From: Lachnospiraceae bacterium
GTDB taxonomy: Bacteria > Bacillota_A > Clostridia > Lachnospirales > Lachnospiraceae
DNA: 49,918 bases
Assembly: GCA_021770615.1 (NCBI GenBank)
Contig: JAETQR010000031.1
Coordinates: 1 to 49,918, forward strand
Direction of reading: 5' to 3'
Under the pieces are notes generated by a model that saw nothing but the letters and a program-made list of their open reading frames with translations, was not told the DNA's origin and searched no databases. The position numbers were made by a program, and so were the translations under genes. Shown here one piece after another: positions 1-8,016 of this stretch (within the stretch, counting starts at the first letter, position 1; each line of letters begins with the position of its first letter).

Positions 1-32
1 GTTCCACGCTGTTCATCTTTATATGCCGCCAT
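1..32 (-). CDS. Tyrosine recombinase (integrase), first codons only
   Basis: An ATG on the minus strand at 32 opens a frame reading MAAYKDEQRGT that runs off the left edge. This opening matches the N-terminus usual for phage/ICE-type tyrosine integrases with an arm-DNA-binding domain. A strong ribosome binding site (AAGGAGGG) lies just upstream, inside the end of the small excisionase-like gene, so the two are translated as a pair. The catalytic domain is outside the window, so the identification rests on about ten residues plus the xis-int gene order. Confidence 0.6.
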   Translation of the reverse strand, partial: MAAYKDEQRG

Positions 33-44
33 AGTTCGCCCTCC

Positions 45-236
45 TTAGTTCGCCGCCTGCGCCATGCCGTAGAATTTTTCTTCATAATATTTTCTGCTGA
101 CACGTCCGGCGATTGTGATAAAACCTTTTTCTTCCAGTTCCTCATTCATCTGTCGTACTAATTTGTAAGCAAATGGTTTGGAAACACCCAACTCCTGCGC
201 TACCTCCCCAGCAGTTACAAATAGTTCATTCTTCAT
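45..236 (-). CDS. Excisionase-like small helix-turn-helix protein
   Basis: A 63-residue protein with a predicted DNA-binding helix-turn-helix near residues 8-30 (the TAGEVAQELGVSKPFAYKLV part resembles a MerR/Xis-type winged helix). Small proteins of this kind directly upstream of a tyrosine integrase act as recombination directionality factors in Firmicute integrative elements. The start at 236 has a good Shine-Dalgarno (AAAGGAGGGC). The stop lies 12 bases before the integrase start. It is driven by the consensus promoter at 283-311. It could instead be a plain transcriptional regulator of the integrase. Confidence 0.6.
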   Translation of the reverse strand: MKNELFVTAGEVAQELGVSKPFAYKLVRQMNEELEEKGFITIAGRVSRKYYEEKFYGMAQAAN

Positions 237-253
237 TCAATGCCCTCCTTTAT

Positions 254-363
254 TTAGCGTTTTTGTTAAGTTCTGTATTTGAATTATACTTAACATTTCT
301 GTTATTGTCAATAGCTTATTTGTTAAACTTATCTTTTTTATTAAATTTAGCATTTCTGATAAG
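254..363. repeat. Three 17-bp operator-like repeats at the xis-int promoter
   Basis: Three related 17-mers occur at 254-270 (TTAGCGTTTTTGTTAAG), 290-306 (TTAACATTTCTGTTATT) and 347-363 (TTAGCATTTCTGATAAG). They fit TTARCRTTTYTGWTAAG with weak dyad symmetry (TTA...TAA). The middle copy fills the spacer between the -35 and -10 boxes, one lies downstream of -10 and one upstream of -35, as expected for repressor or excisionase binding sites. Which protein binds is unknown; the XRE protein encoded at 1464-2039 is one candidate. Confidence 0.55.
283..311 (-). promoter_or_regulatory. Consensus promoter for the xis-int genes
   Basis: Read on the minus strand, TTGACA (306-311) and TATAAT (283-288) are separated by exactly 17 bases: a perfect vegetative sigma-factor promoter pointing toward the excisionase-like gene. 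The spacer is almost entirely one copy of the 17-bp repeat, so a repressor bound there would block RNA polymerase. Confidence 0.75.
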
Positions 364-429
364 TTTTTGTTGCCGTATTATCTGAATTATGCTAGAATAT
401 ATGGAGAATACGGAACCGAGAGGTAAGCT

Positions 430-902
430 ATGGATTATACGATACGAGAAATACAAAAACAGGAATATCCGTTACTGGATAATTTTCTATATGAAGCAAT
501 TTTTGTTCCAAAGGGTATCGAACCTCCACCCAAAACCATTATCACATCTCCCAAATTACAGGTTTATGTGGCGCATTTCGGGGAATCAAAAGATGATTGG
601 GGATTAGTAGCAGAGGTTGACGGCAAGATTGTCGGTGCCGTTTGGGTTCGTATTATAACGATTACGGGCATATAGACGATGAAACGCCCTCTTTGGCAAT
701 TTCCCTTTATAAAAAATACCGGGGTTTTGGCATTGGAACAGCCATGATGAAAGAAATCCTTGCCCTGCTTAAATCACATGGGTATAAACACGTTTCTCTT
801 TCCGTTCAAAAAGCCAATTATGCGGCAAAGATGTATCTAAAGATTGGCTTTGAGATTGTAAGGGAGAATGAAGAAGAATATATTATGGTGTGCCACCTAT
901 AA
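430..902 (+). pseudogene. GNAT N-acetyltransferase, frameshifted
   Basis: The reading frame opens at 430 after a GAGAGG ribosome binding site and encodes the N-terminal half of a GNAT acetyltransferase, but shifts near 655 and continues in another frame to 902. Joining the frames gives about 158 residues with the acetyl-CoA-binding R-G-F-G-I-G-T-A motif and the C-terminal YLKIGFEIVREN part. Inserting one G (ATTAT-AAC to ATTATGAAC) restores a continuous frame, so a single-base deletion explains the break. This could be real decay or a sequencing error. The family transfers acetyl groups to small amines or protein N-termini; substrate unknown. Confidence 0.75.
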
Positions 903-940
903 CAAATTTATAAATAAATTAAAGAAAGGACATTCCATTT

Positions 941-1447
941 ATGAGAATCCGACCATATATACTAAACAAAGATTACGAATATGTATCAAAATGGATTGAT
1001 AGCGAAAGAACTCATGCTTTTTGGTGTGCAAATCGCTTTTCCTATCCAATTACGCAACAATCTTTCCATGATTTTTTAGAGAAAAATGCAATAGACTGGA
1101 CGGACGGTGCTTATGTAGCAACTGAAAACAACGGACAAATAGTAGGCTTCTTCTGTTATTCTGTCAATACAGCAGACAATATCGGTTTTCTTAAATTTGT
1201 AATTGTTGATAAAACAAAACGCGGAAAAGGTTACGGAAAAGAAATGCTGAATCTAGCTCTGCAATATGCTTTTCAGATAACCGGCGCAAAAGCGGTTCAG
1301 CTAAATGTTTTCAATGAAAACACATTAGCAAAGCAATGTTATGAAAAAGTCGGCTTTGTTGAAAGAAAGATTGACAAAGATGTATTTTCCTATAAAGACG
1401 AATTGTGGAGCAGATGTAACATGATAATTTCAAAACAATCACTCTAA
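941..1447 (+). CDS. GNAT family N-acetyltransferase
   Basis: A complete 168-residue single-domain GNAT protein. The acetyl-CoA loop KRGKGYGKEML is at about residues 89-99, preceded by the central strand FLKFVIVD and followed by the usual LNVFNENTLAKQCYEKVGF block. It has a ribosome binding site (GAAAGGAC) about 10 bases before the ATG. It lies 38 bases after the broken GNAT gene and in the same direction as the XRE gene, so the three may share a transcript. Related proteins act on ribosomal proteins, amino acids or antibiotics; nothing in the sequence fixes the substrate. Base composition is AT-rich like the rest of the left-hand element. Confidence 0.8.
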   Translation: MRIRPYILNKDYEYVSKWIDSERTHAFWCANRFSYPITQQSFHDFLEKNAIDWTDGAYVATENNGQIVGFFCYSVNTADNIGFLKFVIVDKTKRGKGYGKEMLNLALQYAFQITGAKAVQLNVFNENTLAKQCYEKVGFVERKIDKDVFSYKDELWSRCNMIISKQSL

Positions 1448-1463
1448 TTTACAGAAAGGACAC

Positions 1464-2039
1464 ATGACTATGGTATTAGGAGAACGGATAAAAAGAATAC
1501 GCACGTTCCGTGGCTTGACACAGCGTGAATTGGGCTTGAAATTGGGATATGAGGAACGCAATGCCGATGTTCGTATCGCACAATATGAATCCGGCTACCG
1601 TGTTCCCAAAAACAACACTTTAATGGAAATGGCAAAGATACTGAATGTCAATTATATCCATTTTATTGGCGTTACTCCCGGTTGTGCCGAAGATATTATG
1701 CTTACATTCCTTTGGCTTGATGAAGATGACCGTAGCACGATCCATTTATTTCAGCTTGTCCGCAATCCCGGCAAGTGCAACGCTTCTGATGATAAATCGG
1801 TGCGTTACTATGACAATGACGACTGGCCTGCTCATGCCCCGGTAGGTATGTGGCTAGAATATGGATTAGTCAATGATTTCATGCGGGAATGGTGTTTGCG
1901 GAAAGAACAGCTAAAAAGCGGAGAGATTTCAGAGGACGAGTATTTTGAATGGAAAATCAATTGGCCTGCTACGAGTAGTAAAGTCGATTACAATGAAAAA
2001 GATGATAAAAAATGCAGTTACCAATGGAAAAAGGGGTGA
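1464..2039 (+). CDS. XRE-family transcriptional regulator
   Basis: 191 residues. An N-terminal helix-turn-helix of the Cro/C1 type occupies about residues 5-65 (GERIKRIRTFRGLTQ ... IAQYESGYRVPKNNTLMEMAKIL). The remaining 120 residues are acidic and Trp-rich and match no domain I can name. The ATG at 1464 follows GAAAGGAC closely; a second ATG at 1470 has better spacing. The stop is six bases before the SEFIR gene start, so the regulator and the SEFIR gene are probably co-transcribed. Possible roles are control of the adjacent genes or of the element itself. Confidence 0.8.
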   Translation: MTMVLGERIKRIRTFRGLTQRELGLKLGYEERNADVRIAQYESGYRVPKNNTLMEMAKILNVNYIHFIGVTPGCAEDIMLTFLWLDEDDRSTIHLFQLVRNPGKCNASDDKSVRYYDNDDWPAHAPVGMWLEYGLVNDFMREWCLRKEQLKSGEISEDEYFEWKINWPATSSKVDYNEKDDKKCSYQWKKG

Positions 2040-2045
2040 ATATAT

Positions 2046-2927
2046 ATGAATTACACGTCTGAAATAGCTATAAGTTATTCCCAAGATTCCAATGAACATA
2101 TGGAAATGGTAATTTCGTTTGCTAATTTCTTACGAGAGAATGGATACGATTGTTCTATGGATCAATTACTCAAACAAACATCTACATCTATAGATTTTAA
2201 CGAAATGATGCTTAAGTTTATTCCTAATGCTAAGAAAGTTATTATAGTTCTAACTCCCGAATACAAAAGGAAAGCAGATCTCTTTGAAGGTGGTGTAGGT
2301 AAAGAATATAGGTTCATAAACGATGATATAACACAAAATGAAACTAAGTATATTCTTGTCACTTTTACCTCCCTATCCATTATATCAATTGATAAGTTAT
2401 TACCACATGGATTAAAAGGACGCGAAGTCGTCGATTTGACAATGGATTCTCTTAATAAATATGAACTACTATTTTCAAAATTGTCAGACAAACCCATATA
2501 TGACTTTTCCCCTGTTAATTCAAATAGAACAACAGTAAACACAAAAAGGATTACACAATTTCAACCAACTGTTTATATTTCAAAACAAAGTATATTTAAA
2601 GAGATTCAAAAATATCTAACCGAAAACAAACAATTGCTTATGCAATACGGTCCCGCTTCTTTAATTGCTACCAAAAATCCTTTGTCAGATGCAATAGATA
2701 TATGGAATACTTATAAACAAAATACTATTATTCCAAATAACCGCAAAATAGTCAATTTGCTAGACAAACATTTTTCTCTGCTTTCAGATTCAGAAAAAGA
2801 AATATTTTACAAATTTAAAATTCATGCTGATGCTTTTGAACATAATCAACTGCAAAGGCATGACCATGATGCCGTTCCATTATTCCCAAATGAATTTGAA
2901 CAAATGATTTTTAAGGAGGATTTATAA
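2046..2927 (+). CDS. SEFIR/TIR-like domain protein, putative defence effector
   Basis: 293 residues. Residues 5-135 look like a SEFIR domain: the opening strand IAISYSQDSNEH, then the helix and strand ending in DCSMDQ, then KKVIIVLTPEYKRKADLFEGGVGKEY, and the later strand YILVTF. SEFIR is a sister of TIR; bacterial SEFIR proteins are known anti-phage effectors that consume NAD+. The C-terminal 150 residues are not recognised and may be the sensor. The gene is AT-rich (roughly a third G+C), unlike the core. It is separated by one base from the next ORF, indicating one operon. A role in defence is inference from domain and island context. Confidence 0.75.
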   Translation: MNYTSEIAISYSQDSNEHMEMVISFANFLRENGYDCSMDQLLKQTSTSIDFNEMMLKFIPNAKKVIIVLTPEYKRKADLFEGGVGKEYRFINDDITQNETKYILVTFTSLSIISIDKLLPHGLKGREVVDLTMDSLNKYELLFSKLSDKPIYDFSPVNSNRTTVNTKRITQFQPTVYISKQSIFKEIQKYLTENKQLLMQYGPASLIATKNPLSDAIDIWNTYKQNTIIPNNRKIVNLLDKHFSLLSDSEKEIFYKFKIHADAFEHNQLQRHDHDAVPLFPNEFEQMIFKEDL

Positions 2928-2928
2928 A

Positions 2929-3333
2929 ATGTATATTGATTACTCAAGGTATCCCCGTCCAGAAAGCATTGCCTTTTTTGAAAGAGCGATTTCTAATCAT
3001 AATGTAACAGACCACTTAGTAAAACTTGATGAATATCTTTATAGAATATATAGATATCAAATGCCCAGTTTTGATATACTTGTTACAAACCATTATACAA
3101 TCGGTCTTGCAGATTATTACGAAATAATGAACGAATATCCTAACATACAAGGTATTGTGACTATATCAAATTGGAACGGTTATACACATCAAGCTAAAGT
3201 TGCTGCACGCAAAAATCATGTTGGTATTTTTATTATGAGAGAATTATTAGGAGCGTTAAATTGGAATGAACCATATAAATATGTTAAAACAGATGATGAA
3301 GGAAACGATCTTTTCTACGGAAGAAGCGAATAA
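2929..3333 (+). CDS. Unrecognised 134-residue protein, Mrr-like C-terminal half
   Basis: The start codon lies one base after the SEFIR stop; a ribosome binding site (AAGGAGG) sits inside the end of the SEFIR gene, so translation is coupled. I do not recognise a family. The stretch at about residues 75-110 (GIVTISNWNGYTHQAKVAA followed by VGIFIMRELLGAL) resembles the tail of Mrr-type PD-(D/E)xK nuclease domains, where a Thr-Ser strand leads into an alpha helix and an Ile-Asp-like strand. I do not see the catalytic Asp and Gln-x-Lys expected before it, so it may be an inactive or very diverged nuclease fold. Confidence 0.65.
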   Translation: MYIDYSRYPRPESIAFFERAISNHNVTDHLVKLDEYLYRIYRYQMPSFDILVTNHYTIGLADYYEIMNEYPNIQGIVTISNWNGYTHQAKVAARKNHVGIFIMRELLGALNWNEPYKYVKTDDEGNDLFYGRSE

Positions 3334-3580
3334 AATACTTAATTCCATTTATCTATTTGGTTCTTTTATCAAAACGGTCAGTGCCAATGATATTGATATT
3401 CTTATCATATATCATTACTTTGAATGCATTAATGAAATGAAAGCATTAAATAATATAAAAGAGCAAATAGGAAATAGAATCTATGGGACATTCAAAATCC
3501 CAATTCATTTTATGACATTATCAACAGATGAATTAGAATGCATATGTATTCCTCAACAAAAATTTATTAAGCTATACTAG
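3293..3580 (+). CDS. Minimal nucleotidyltransferase-domain protein
   Basis: About 95 residues from the ATG at 3293 (or 3296), overlapping the previous gene by about 40 bases in another frame. It contains the NTP-transferase signature YLFGSF followed eight residues later by DIDIL, i.e. the G-S and D-x-D residues that bind metal and nucleotide. The third acidic residue expected in a later strand is not evident (IPIHFMT there). Family members include MNT/HEPN antitoxins that AMPylate partner toxins, and signalling nucleotide synthases. No HEPN partner is present. It ends just before the element boundary and might be slightly truncated. Confidence 0.6.
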   Translation: MMKETIFSTEEANKILNSIYLFGSFIKTVSANDIDILIIYHYFECINEMKALNNIKEQIGNRIYGTFKIPIHFMTLSTDELECICIPQQKFIKLY

Positions 3581-3586
3581 ATTTTT

Positions 3587-3604
3587 GGTATCAAAAAGGT
3601 ATCA
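3587..3604. repeat. Two phased GGTATCA direct repeats (possible integrase arm sites)
   Basis: GGTATCA occurs at 3587-3593 and again at 3598-3604, an 11-base period (one DNA turn). Short direct repeats with this spacing near an element end are typical of arm-type binding sites of tyrosine integrases. They lie about 60 bases from the guaA stop codon, the expected insertion point. Function is inferred. Confidence 0.4.
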
Positions 3605-3618
3605 CGCCCCACATCAAA

Positions 3619-3653
3619 AGCCGGAAAGTCCGCTATTTATGCGGCTTTCCGGC
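3619..3653. terminator. Strong hairpin terminator between element and guaA
   Basis: AGCCGGAAAG (3619-3628) pairs perfectly with CTTTCCGGCT (3644-3653), extended by CCGC/GCGG with one bulged T. It is flanked by AAAA on the left and a weak T-rich stretch on the right. It can end guaA transcripts (minus strand, TTTT follows) and possibly those of the left-hand element. Confidence 0.75.
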
Positions 3654-3663
3654 TCTCTGTTTA

Positions 3664-5202
3664 CTATTCGAACTCTATCGTCCCCGGTGGCTTACTCGTC
3701 AGATCATACATTACCCGGTTGACTCCCTTCACCTCATTAATGATCCGATTCATCACCTTCTGCAGCACCTCAAATGGAATCTCGGAGCACTCCGCTGTCA
3801 TAAAGTCAGTTGTATTCACAGCACGGAGCGCCACTGCATAATCATATGTCCTGCCATCACCCATGACCCCGACTGAGCGCATGTTCGTGAGAGCGGCAAA
3901 ATACTGTCCGAGACCTTCGATGCCTGCGTTCGCAATTTCCTCACGGTAGATTGCATCAGCGTCCTGTACGATACGAACTTTCTCTGCGGTCACTTCACCG
4001 ACGATGCGAATTCCGAGACCCGGCCCCGGGAATGGCTGACGACTCACAAGATACTCCGGGATTCCAAGTTCTCTGCCCGCTTTTCTCACCTCATCCTTAA
4101 AAAGAAGGCGGAGCGGCTCGATGATCTCCTTAAAATCGACGCAGTCCGGGAGACCACCCACATTGTGGTGAGATTTGATGACCGCTGATTTGCCGAGACC
4201 TGACTCAATGACGTCCGGATAGATCGTTCCCTGCACGAGGAAGTCCACAGCGCCGATCTTTTTGGCCTCCTCCTCAAATACACGGATGAACTCTTCACCG
4301 ATGATCTTACGCTTTTGTTCCGGCTCTGTCACTCCGGCCAGTTTTTCATAAAAACGCTCCTGGCAGTTCACCCGGATAAAATTCAGATCATATGGACCAT
4401 CCGGCCCGAATACATTTTCAACCTCATCCCCCTCGTTTTTCCGCAGAAGCCCCTGATCTACAAAGACGCAGGTCAGTTGTTTGCCGATCGCCTTTGAAAG
4501 AAGGACGGCTGCCACCGAAGAATCCACGCCGCCGGACAGGGCGCATAGCACTTTCCCATCGCCAACTTTTTCACGCACTGATTTTATCGTATCCTCTACA
4601 AACGAAGACATTTTCCAGTCGCCACTGCAGTTACATACTTTATATACAAAATTGGAGAGCATTTTGATCCCCTCTTTGGTATGCATTACCTCGGGATGAA
4701 ACTGGGTCGCATAGAGCTTCTTTTCCGGCATCTCCATCGCCGCCACCGGACAGACCGGAGTTGTTGCACATACCCGGAACCCAGCCGGAGCCTCAGCAAT
4801 GTAATCCGTATGACTCATCCAACAGACCGTTTTCTCACTGACATCACCAAAAAGAAGCGAAGAATGATCGACCGTTACCTCTGTCTTCCCATACTCACTG
4901 ACCGGCGCCATCTCCACTTTACCACCCAGCATATATGCCATCACCTGGGAACCATAGCAGATTCCAAGAATCGGGATTCCAAGCTCAAAAATCTCCTTCT
5001 GATACCTTGGTGACTCCTCGCCATATACACTATTGGGACCCCCTGTAAAAATGATCCCCTTTGGATTCATTTCCCGGATCTGCTCCAGACTAAGAGTATA
5101 CGGATGTACCTCACAATACACGTTACACTCTCTGACACGCCTGGCAATCAGCTGATTATACTGCCCTCCAAAATCCAATACGATGACAAGTTCCTTTTCC
5201 AA
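3664..5202 (-). CDS. guaA: GMP synthase (glutamine-hydrolysing)
   Basis: 512 residues. It converts XMP, ATP and glutamine to GMP. The N-terminal class I amidotransferase domain has GICYGSQ with the nucleophilic Cys and a later FHPE; the ATP-pyrophosphatase domain has the SGGVDSS P-loop; the C-terminal dimerisation domain ends in PPGTIEFE. I place the start at a TTG at 5202, eight bases after AGGAGGAG, giving [14 protein letters not shown] as in the family; an upstream in-frame start at 5295 would overlap the promoter. Its 3' end is a frequent integration target for tyrosine-integrase islands, fitting the element to the left. Confidence 0.95.
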   Translation of the reverse strand: MEKELVIVLDFGGQYNQLIARRVRECNVYCEVHPYTLSLEQIREMNPKGIIFTGGPNSVYGEESPRYQKEIFELGIPILGICYGSQVMAYMLGGKVEMAPVSEYGKTEVTVDHSSLLFGDVSEKTVCWMSHTDYIAEAPAGFRVCATTPVCPVAAMEMPEKKLYATQFHPEVMHTKEGIKMLSNFVYKVCNCSGDWKMSSFVEDTIKSVREKVGDGKVLCALSGGVDSSVAAVLLSKAIGKQLTCVFVDQGLLRKNEGDEVENVFGPDGPYDLNFIRVNCQERFYEKLAGVTEPEQKRKIIGEEFIRVFEEEAKKIGAVDFLVQGTIYPDVIESGLGKSAVIKSHHNVGGLPDCVDFKEIIEPLRLLFKDEVRKAGRELGIPEYLVSRQPFPGPGLGIRIVGEVTAEKVRIVQDADAIYREEIANAGIEGLGQYFAALTNMRSVGVMGDGRTYDYAVALRAVNTTDFMTAECSEIPFEVLQKVMNRIINEVKGVNRVMYDLTSKPPGTIEFE

Positions 5203-5266
5203 TGCAGTCTCCTCCTTCTGGTTGTGTGAGCCAGGCGGTGATACCCGGCTGATATAAATATTCTCT

Positions 5267-5295
5267 AGTATATCAAGAAATTCGCATTTTGGCAA
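5267..5295 (-). promoter_or_regulatory. guaA promoter
   Basis: On the minus strand TTGCCA (5290-5295) and TATACT (5267-5272) are 17 bases apart, with the start codon about 65 bases downstream of the -10 box. No purine-riboswitch-like structure is apparent in the short leader. Confidence 0.7.
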
Positions 5296-5354
5296 GCAGA
5301 CGCTACCTTGAGCACGGAAATCACAAAAAGGTGCGTCTATGAAGAACTTTCCTC

Positions 5355-5397
5355 CTAAAAAAGAAGCCCTCCCGCCTGCAATCCGGGTGGACTTCTT
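5355..5397 (-). terminator. Terminator after the LRR-Fn3 gene
   Basis: A stem of 5361-5374 with 5384-5397 (AAGAAG and CCCG blocks pair, two internal mismatches), followed on the minus strand by a run of T. Confidence 0.65.
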
Positions 5398-5433
5398 TTC
5401 ATGATTTATATATATTGAGAAGAAATGAATTGG

Positions 5434-6990
5434 TTATTTCAATGTCTTTGCCTTCACAGCAGAATACGTGCCCCACACCCGCTTGCCATTGACTGTCTTA
5501 TACGCACGAACTTTATAATAATATTTTACGTTCCTTGAAGTCTTCTTTGTATACGTCAGCTTCGAACCGGAAGTAAGCGTCTTAATACTTGAAAATCCGC
5601 TGGTCTTAGACTTAGAACGGTAAATCCTGTATCCGGTTGCACCTGTAACTTTATTCCAGGAAACTTTAACTTTCGTTCTCGAAGCCTTCGCCACACTGAC
5701 AGAAGTAGGTTTCGCCGGAACTGCTTTACCGGATACGACAGGCGAATAATCACCAAAATAGTAATTTCCATCGATCAGGCGGTAAGCACGTACTTTATAA
5801 TAATACGTCGTACCACATGAAAGTCCCGAGTTTGTATAGGTAACTTTTGAGTTTGATGTGATGGATTTGATTTTTGTAAATCCACTTGTCTTGGAAGTCG
5901 AACGGTAAACACGGTATCCGGTTGCACCATCCACACCGCTCCATGTCAGCTTCACTTTATTGTATGCGGAACTTGCTGTTGTAAGTGTATCCACCTTACC
6001 AAGTTTTACCGATTTATCTACAAAATCTGTCTTATCCACATTTACTGTAACTGTCACACTCTGGAGTGTGCCCGGGATCACATAAGTATAGGTGAAAGAA
6101 GCCGGCACGCCTGTGATCTTATCCCAGACGATCGCATTGTTCGCCGCATTATAGGCACCACTGTTTGAAATATTGGTCGGTGCTATAGCGCCTGCCGGAA
6201 GCACGACACCACAATCTGTTCCAACTGCCTGCACTTTGAGAGTGATCTCACTTTTCCTGTTCTCAAGGATCTTAAGGTTCTTAAGTGTGGAAACATTGAG
6301 ATTAAGAAGAGCGTTTCCATCGCAATAAAGCTGCTCCAACCCAACGAGACCATCCACTGCCAGAGAAATCAGTTCATTGTCACTGCAATCCAGTGAGGTC
6401 ATATTATAGAGTCCCGCCACATTGAGCATCGTAAGCTTATTATTGCTGCAATCCAGTTTTTCCACAGTGGTAACGCCTGCCAGACTCAGTATCGTCAAAT
6501 TGTTGTTGCTGAGATCGATCTCCGTAAGGGAACCGTCATTTGCATAAGTGAACTGTGTCAGATCATTATAAGATGCATTTATCTTTCTCAGATTCTTTAG
6601 TCCGGAAACATCAAGGATCTGAAGGTTATTATAAGAAACATTGAGTTCCGTGATCCCGGTAAAATACTCGATTCCCCTTAAGTTTACGATCTTTTCACCG
6701 CTCACGTCCAATACTTCGGAATAACTCTGGATATCTGCCAGCATCGCTTTCGTAAAACTGTCATCATCCTTAAGTGTCTCCCCAAAAATCGTTTTGTTGA
6801 TAAACTTACGGAAATTCTCATCCGGAATCGCGGACTTAAAAGTAGTCCCGGCCGGTATCGTAATCTCCGGTGTCTCTACAACAGCCGGCGTAACGGGTGC
6901 TGTTGCCGCATTTACAGGTGCTATAGCAATCATCGGAACAATCATAAGACCGCATGCCCCTATGCACATTTTCTTTAAAAATCTCGTCAT
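5434..6990 (-). CDS. Secreted leucine-rich-repeat / fibronectin type III protein
   Basis: 518 residues. A signal peptide (residues 1-29: a Lys/Arg start, a hydrophobic core, and an A-N-A-A cleavage region) is followed by a short cap, about seven LRR units of 20-22 residues (residues 90-235, repeating LDVSGLKNL / LDCSNNKLT), a beta-rich linker, then two Fn3-like modules (about 335-425 and 430-518) with VKLTW, GATGYRVYRS and TYYYKVRAY signatures. No LPxTG or transmembrane anchor is seen, so it is released or held non-covalently. Likely roles are adhesion or binding of host or diet polymers. A ribosome binding site (AGGAGG) precedes the start. Lone gene with its own terminator. Confidence 0.85.
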   Translation of the reverse strand: MTRFLKKMCIGACGLMIVPMIAIAPVNAATAPVTPAVVETPEITIPAGTTFKSAIPDENFRKFINKTIFGETLKDDDSFTKAMLADIQSYSEVLDVSGEKIVNLRGIEYFTGITELNVSYNNLQILDVSGLKNLRKINASYNDLTQFTYANDGSLTEIDLSNNNLTILSLAGVTTVEKLDCSNNKLTMLNVAGLYNMTSLDCSDNELISLAVDGLVGLEQLYCDGNALLNLNVSTLKNLKILENRKSEITLKVQAVGTDCGVVLPAGAIAPTNISNSGAYNAANNAIVWDKITGVPASFTYTYVIPGTLQSVTVTVNVDKTDFVDKSVKLGKVDTLTTASSAYNKVKLTWSGVDGATGYRVYRSTSKTSGFTKIKSITSNSKVTYTNSGLSCGTTYYYKVRAYRLIDGNYYFGDYSPVVSGKAVPAKPTSVSVAKASRTKVKVSWNKVTGATGYRIYRSKSKTSGFSSIKTLTSGSKLTYTKKTSRNVKYYYKVRAYKTVNGKRVWGTYSAVKAKTLK

Positions 6991-7104
6991 ACCATTTTCC
7001 TCCTGTTAAAAATTACTAATTATCATTTACAAATCAAAGTATACTGAATGAGTTTGGCAGTTTCTTGACTAAACATTGACAAAAATAAGTCAGTTTAACA
7101 AATG

Positions 7105-7998
7105 TCATCCCCATACATAATCGATCGCCTTATGACAGCACTCGATTTCCGTCCTGCCAAAACTGCCGCCATTTTCTCCATCAAGTGTATATGGAATCTC
7201 TTCGCCCGAAGTAATGATAAATTTTTTACTATGAAAACCAAGGATCTGCTCATTGGGTGTCAATGTCACAAATGAATTCAGTACAGCCTGCAGCTCCAGC
7301 GGATTCTTTGGCTTACGGATAAATACCCCCTCAAAGAGACCATCATTTAGTGAAACCTGCCCCTTTTTAAAAAACGAAAACCCACCGATGCTTTTTGCAT
7401 TACTGACCATTCCAAATATAAAATCATCCTCTAAGCTTTCCTGGTCCGTCTCGATCTTTGCATGGTACGCTTTGATATTACCGAGCTGCGCCATGCCCTG
7501 CAGGATATATGCCGTCCTTCCCAAAAGATTCTTAAACGCCTGCGGAGTCTCATAAGACACAGATGTAAATGCCCCGAAGGCGGCCACATACGTGAAACAC
7601 CGCCCGTTCATAAGGCCGATGTCCACAGGCTTGATCTTATCTTTTGCGGCCACTCCCGCAGCAAGTTTCACACGCATCGGAAGCTTCAGGCCCCTGGCAA
7701 AATCATTGACAGTCCCTGCCGGGATATAACCGCACACAGGACGCTCCTCCGGCGGCATCTGCATCATACCCTGCGTCACCTCATGCAGTGTCCCGTCTCC
7801 ACCGGAACACACGATCCTGTCATAATTTTTTCCCGTCTCCACTACGATCTCCGTCGCCTCTTCTTCACGCTGTGTGGCATAGACCGTCACTTCATACTCT
7901 GCCCTCATAAATGTCTCGATCACATCCGAGAGCTTATTTTTCATCGTTCCCTTTCCGGCACATGGGTTATAAATAAATAGCAAACTCTTGTCACGCAT
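7105..7998 (-). CDS. Diacylglycerol/lipid kinase family protein (YegS/DgkB-like)
   Basis: 297 residues. The DAGK catalytic fold is shown by the N-terminal FIYNPCAGKG and the nucleotide-binding SGGDGTLHEV motif near residue 65, plus the C-terminal YTLDGE. Such enzymes phosphorylate diacylglycerol or related lipids at the inner membrane face, recycling lipid freed by lipoteichoic acid synthesis. I chose the ATG at 7998 (MRDKSLLF), seven bases after AAGGAGT; an upstream ATG at 8016, right after the queA stop, has no ribosome binding site. It follows queA by 18 bases and is probably co-transcribed with it. Confidence 0.85.
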   Translation of the reverse strand: MRDKSLLFIYNPCAGKGTMKNKLSDVIETFMRAEYEVTVYATQREEEATEIVVETGKNYDRIVCSGGDGTLHEVTQGMMQMPPEERPVCGYIPAGTVNDFARGLKLPMRVKLAAGVAAKDKIKPVDIGLMNGRCFTYVAAFGAFTSVSYETPQAFKNLLGRTAYILQGMAQLGNIKAYHAKIETDQESLEDDFIFGMVSNAKSIGGFSFFKKGQVSLNDGLFEGVFIRKPKNPLELQAVLNSFVTLTPNEQILGFHSKKFIITSGEEIPYTLDGENGGSFGRTEIECCHKAIDYVWG

Positions 7999-8016
7999 AC
8001 ATTCACTCCTTTTCAT

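Noticed and set aside
3664..3700. A second copy of the guaA 3' end inside the window as attL
   Set aside because: No repeat of the final guaA bases was found between 1 and 3660; it would be expected beyond the left edge, after the integrase.
5203..5266. Purine riboswitch in the guaA leader
   Set aside because: The predicted leader is only about 60 bases and shows no three-way junction or paired loops.
5203..5295. N-terminal extension of GuaA from an in-frame start at 5295
   Set aside because: The extension overlaps a consensus promoter, is unlike the family, and a TTG with a strong ribosome binding site at 5202 gives the canonical N-terminus.
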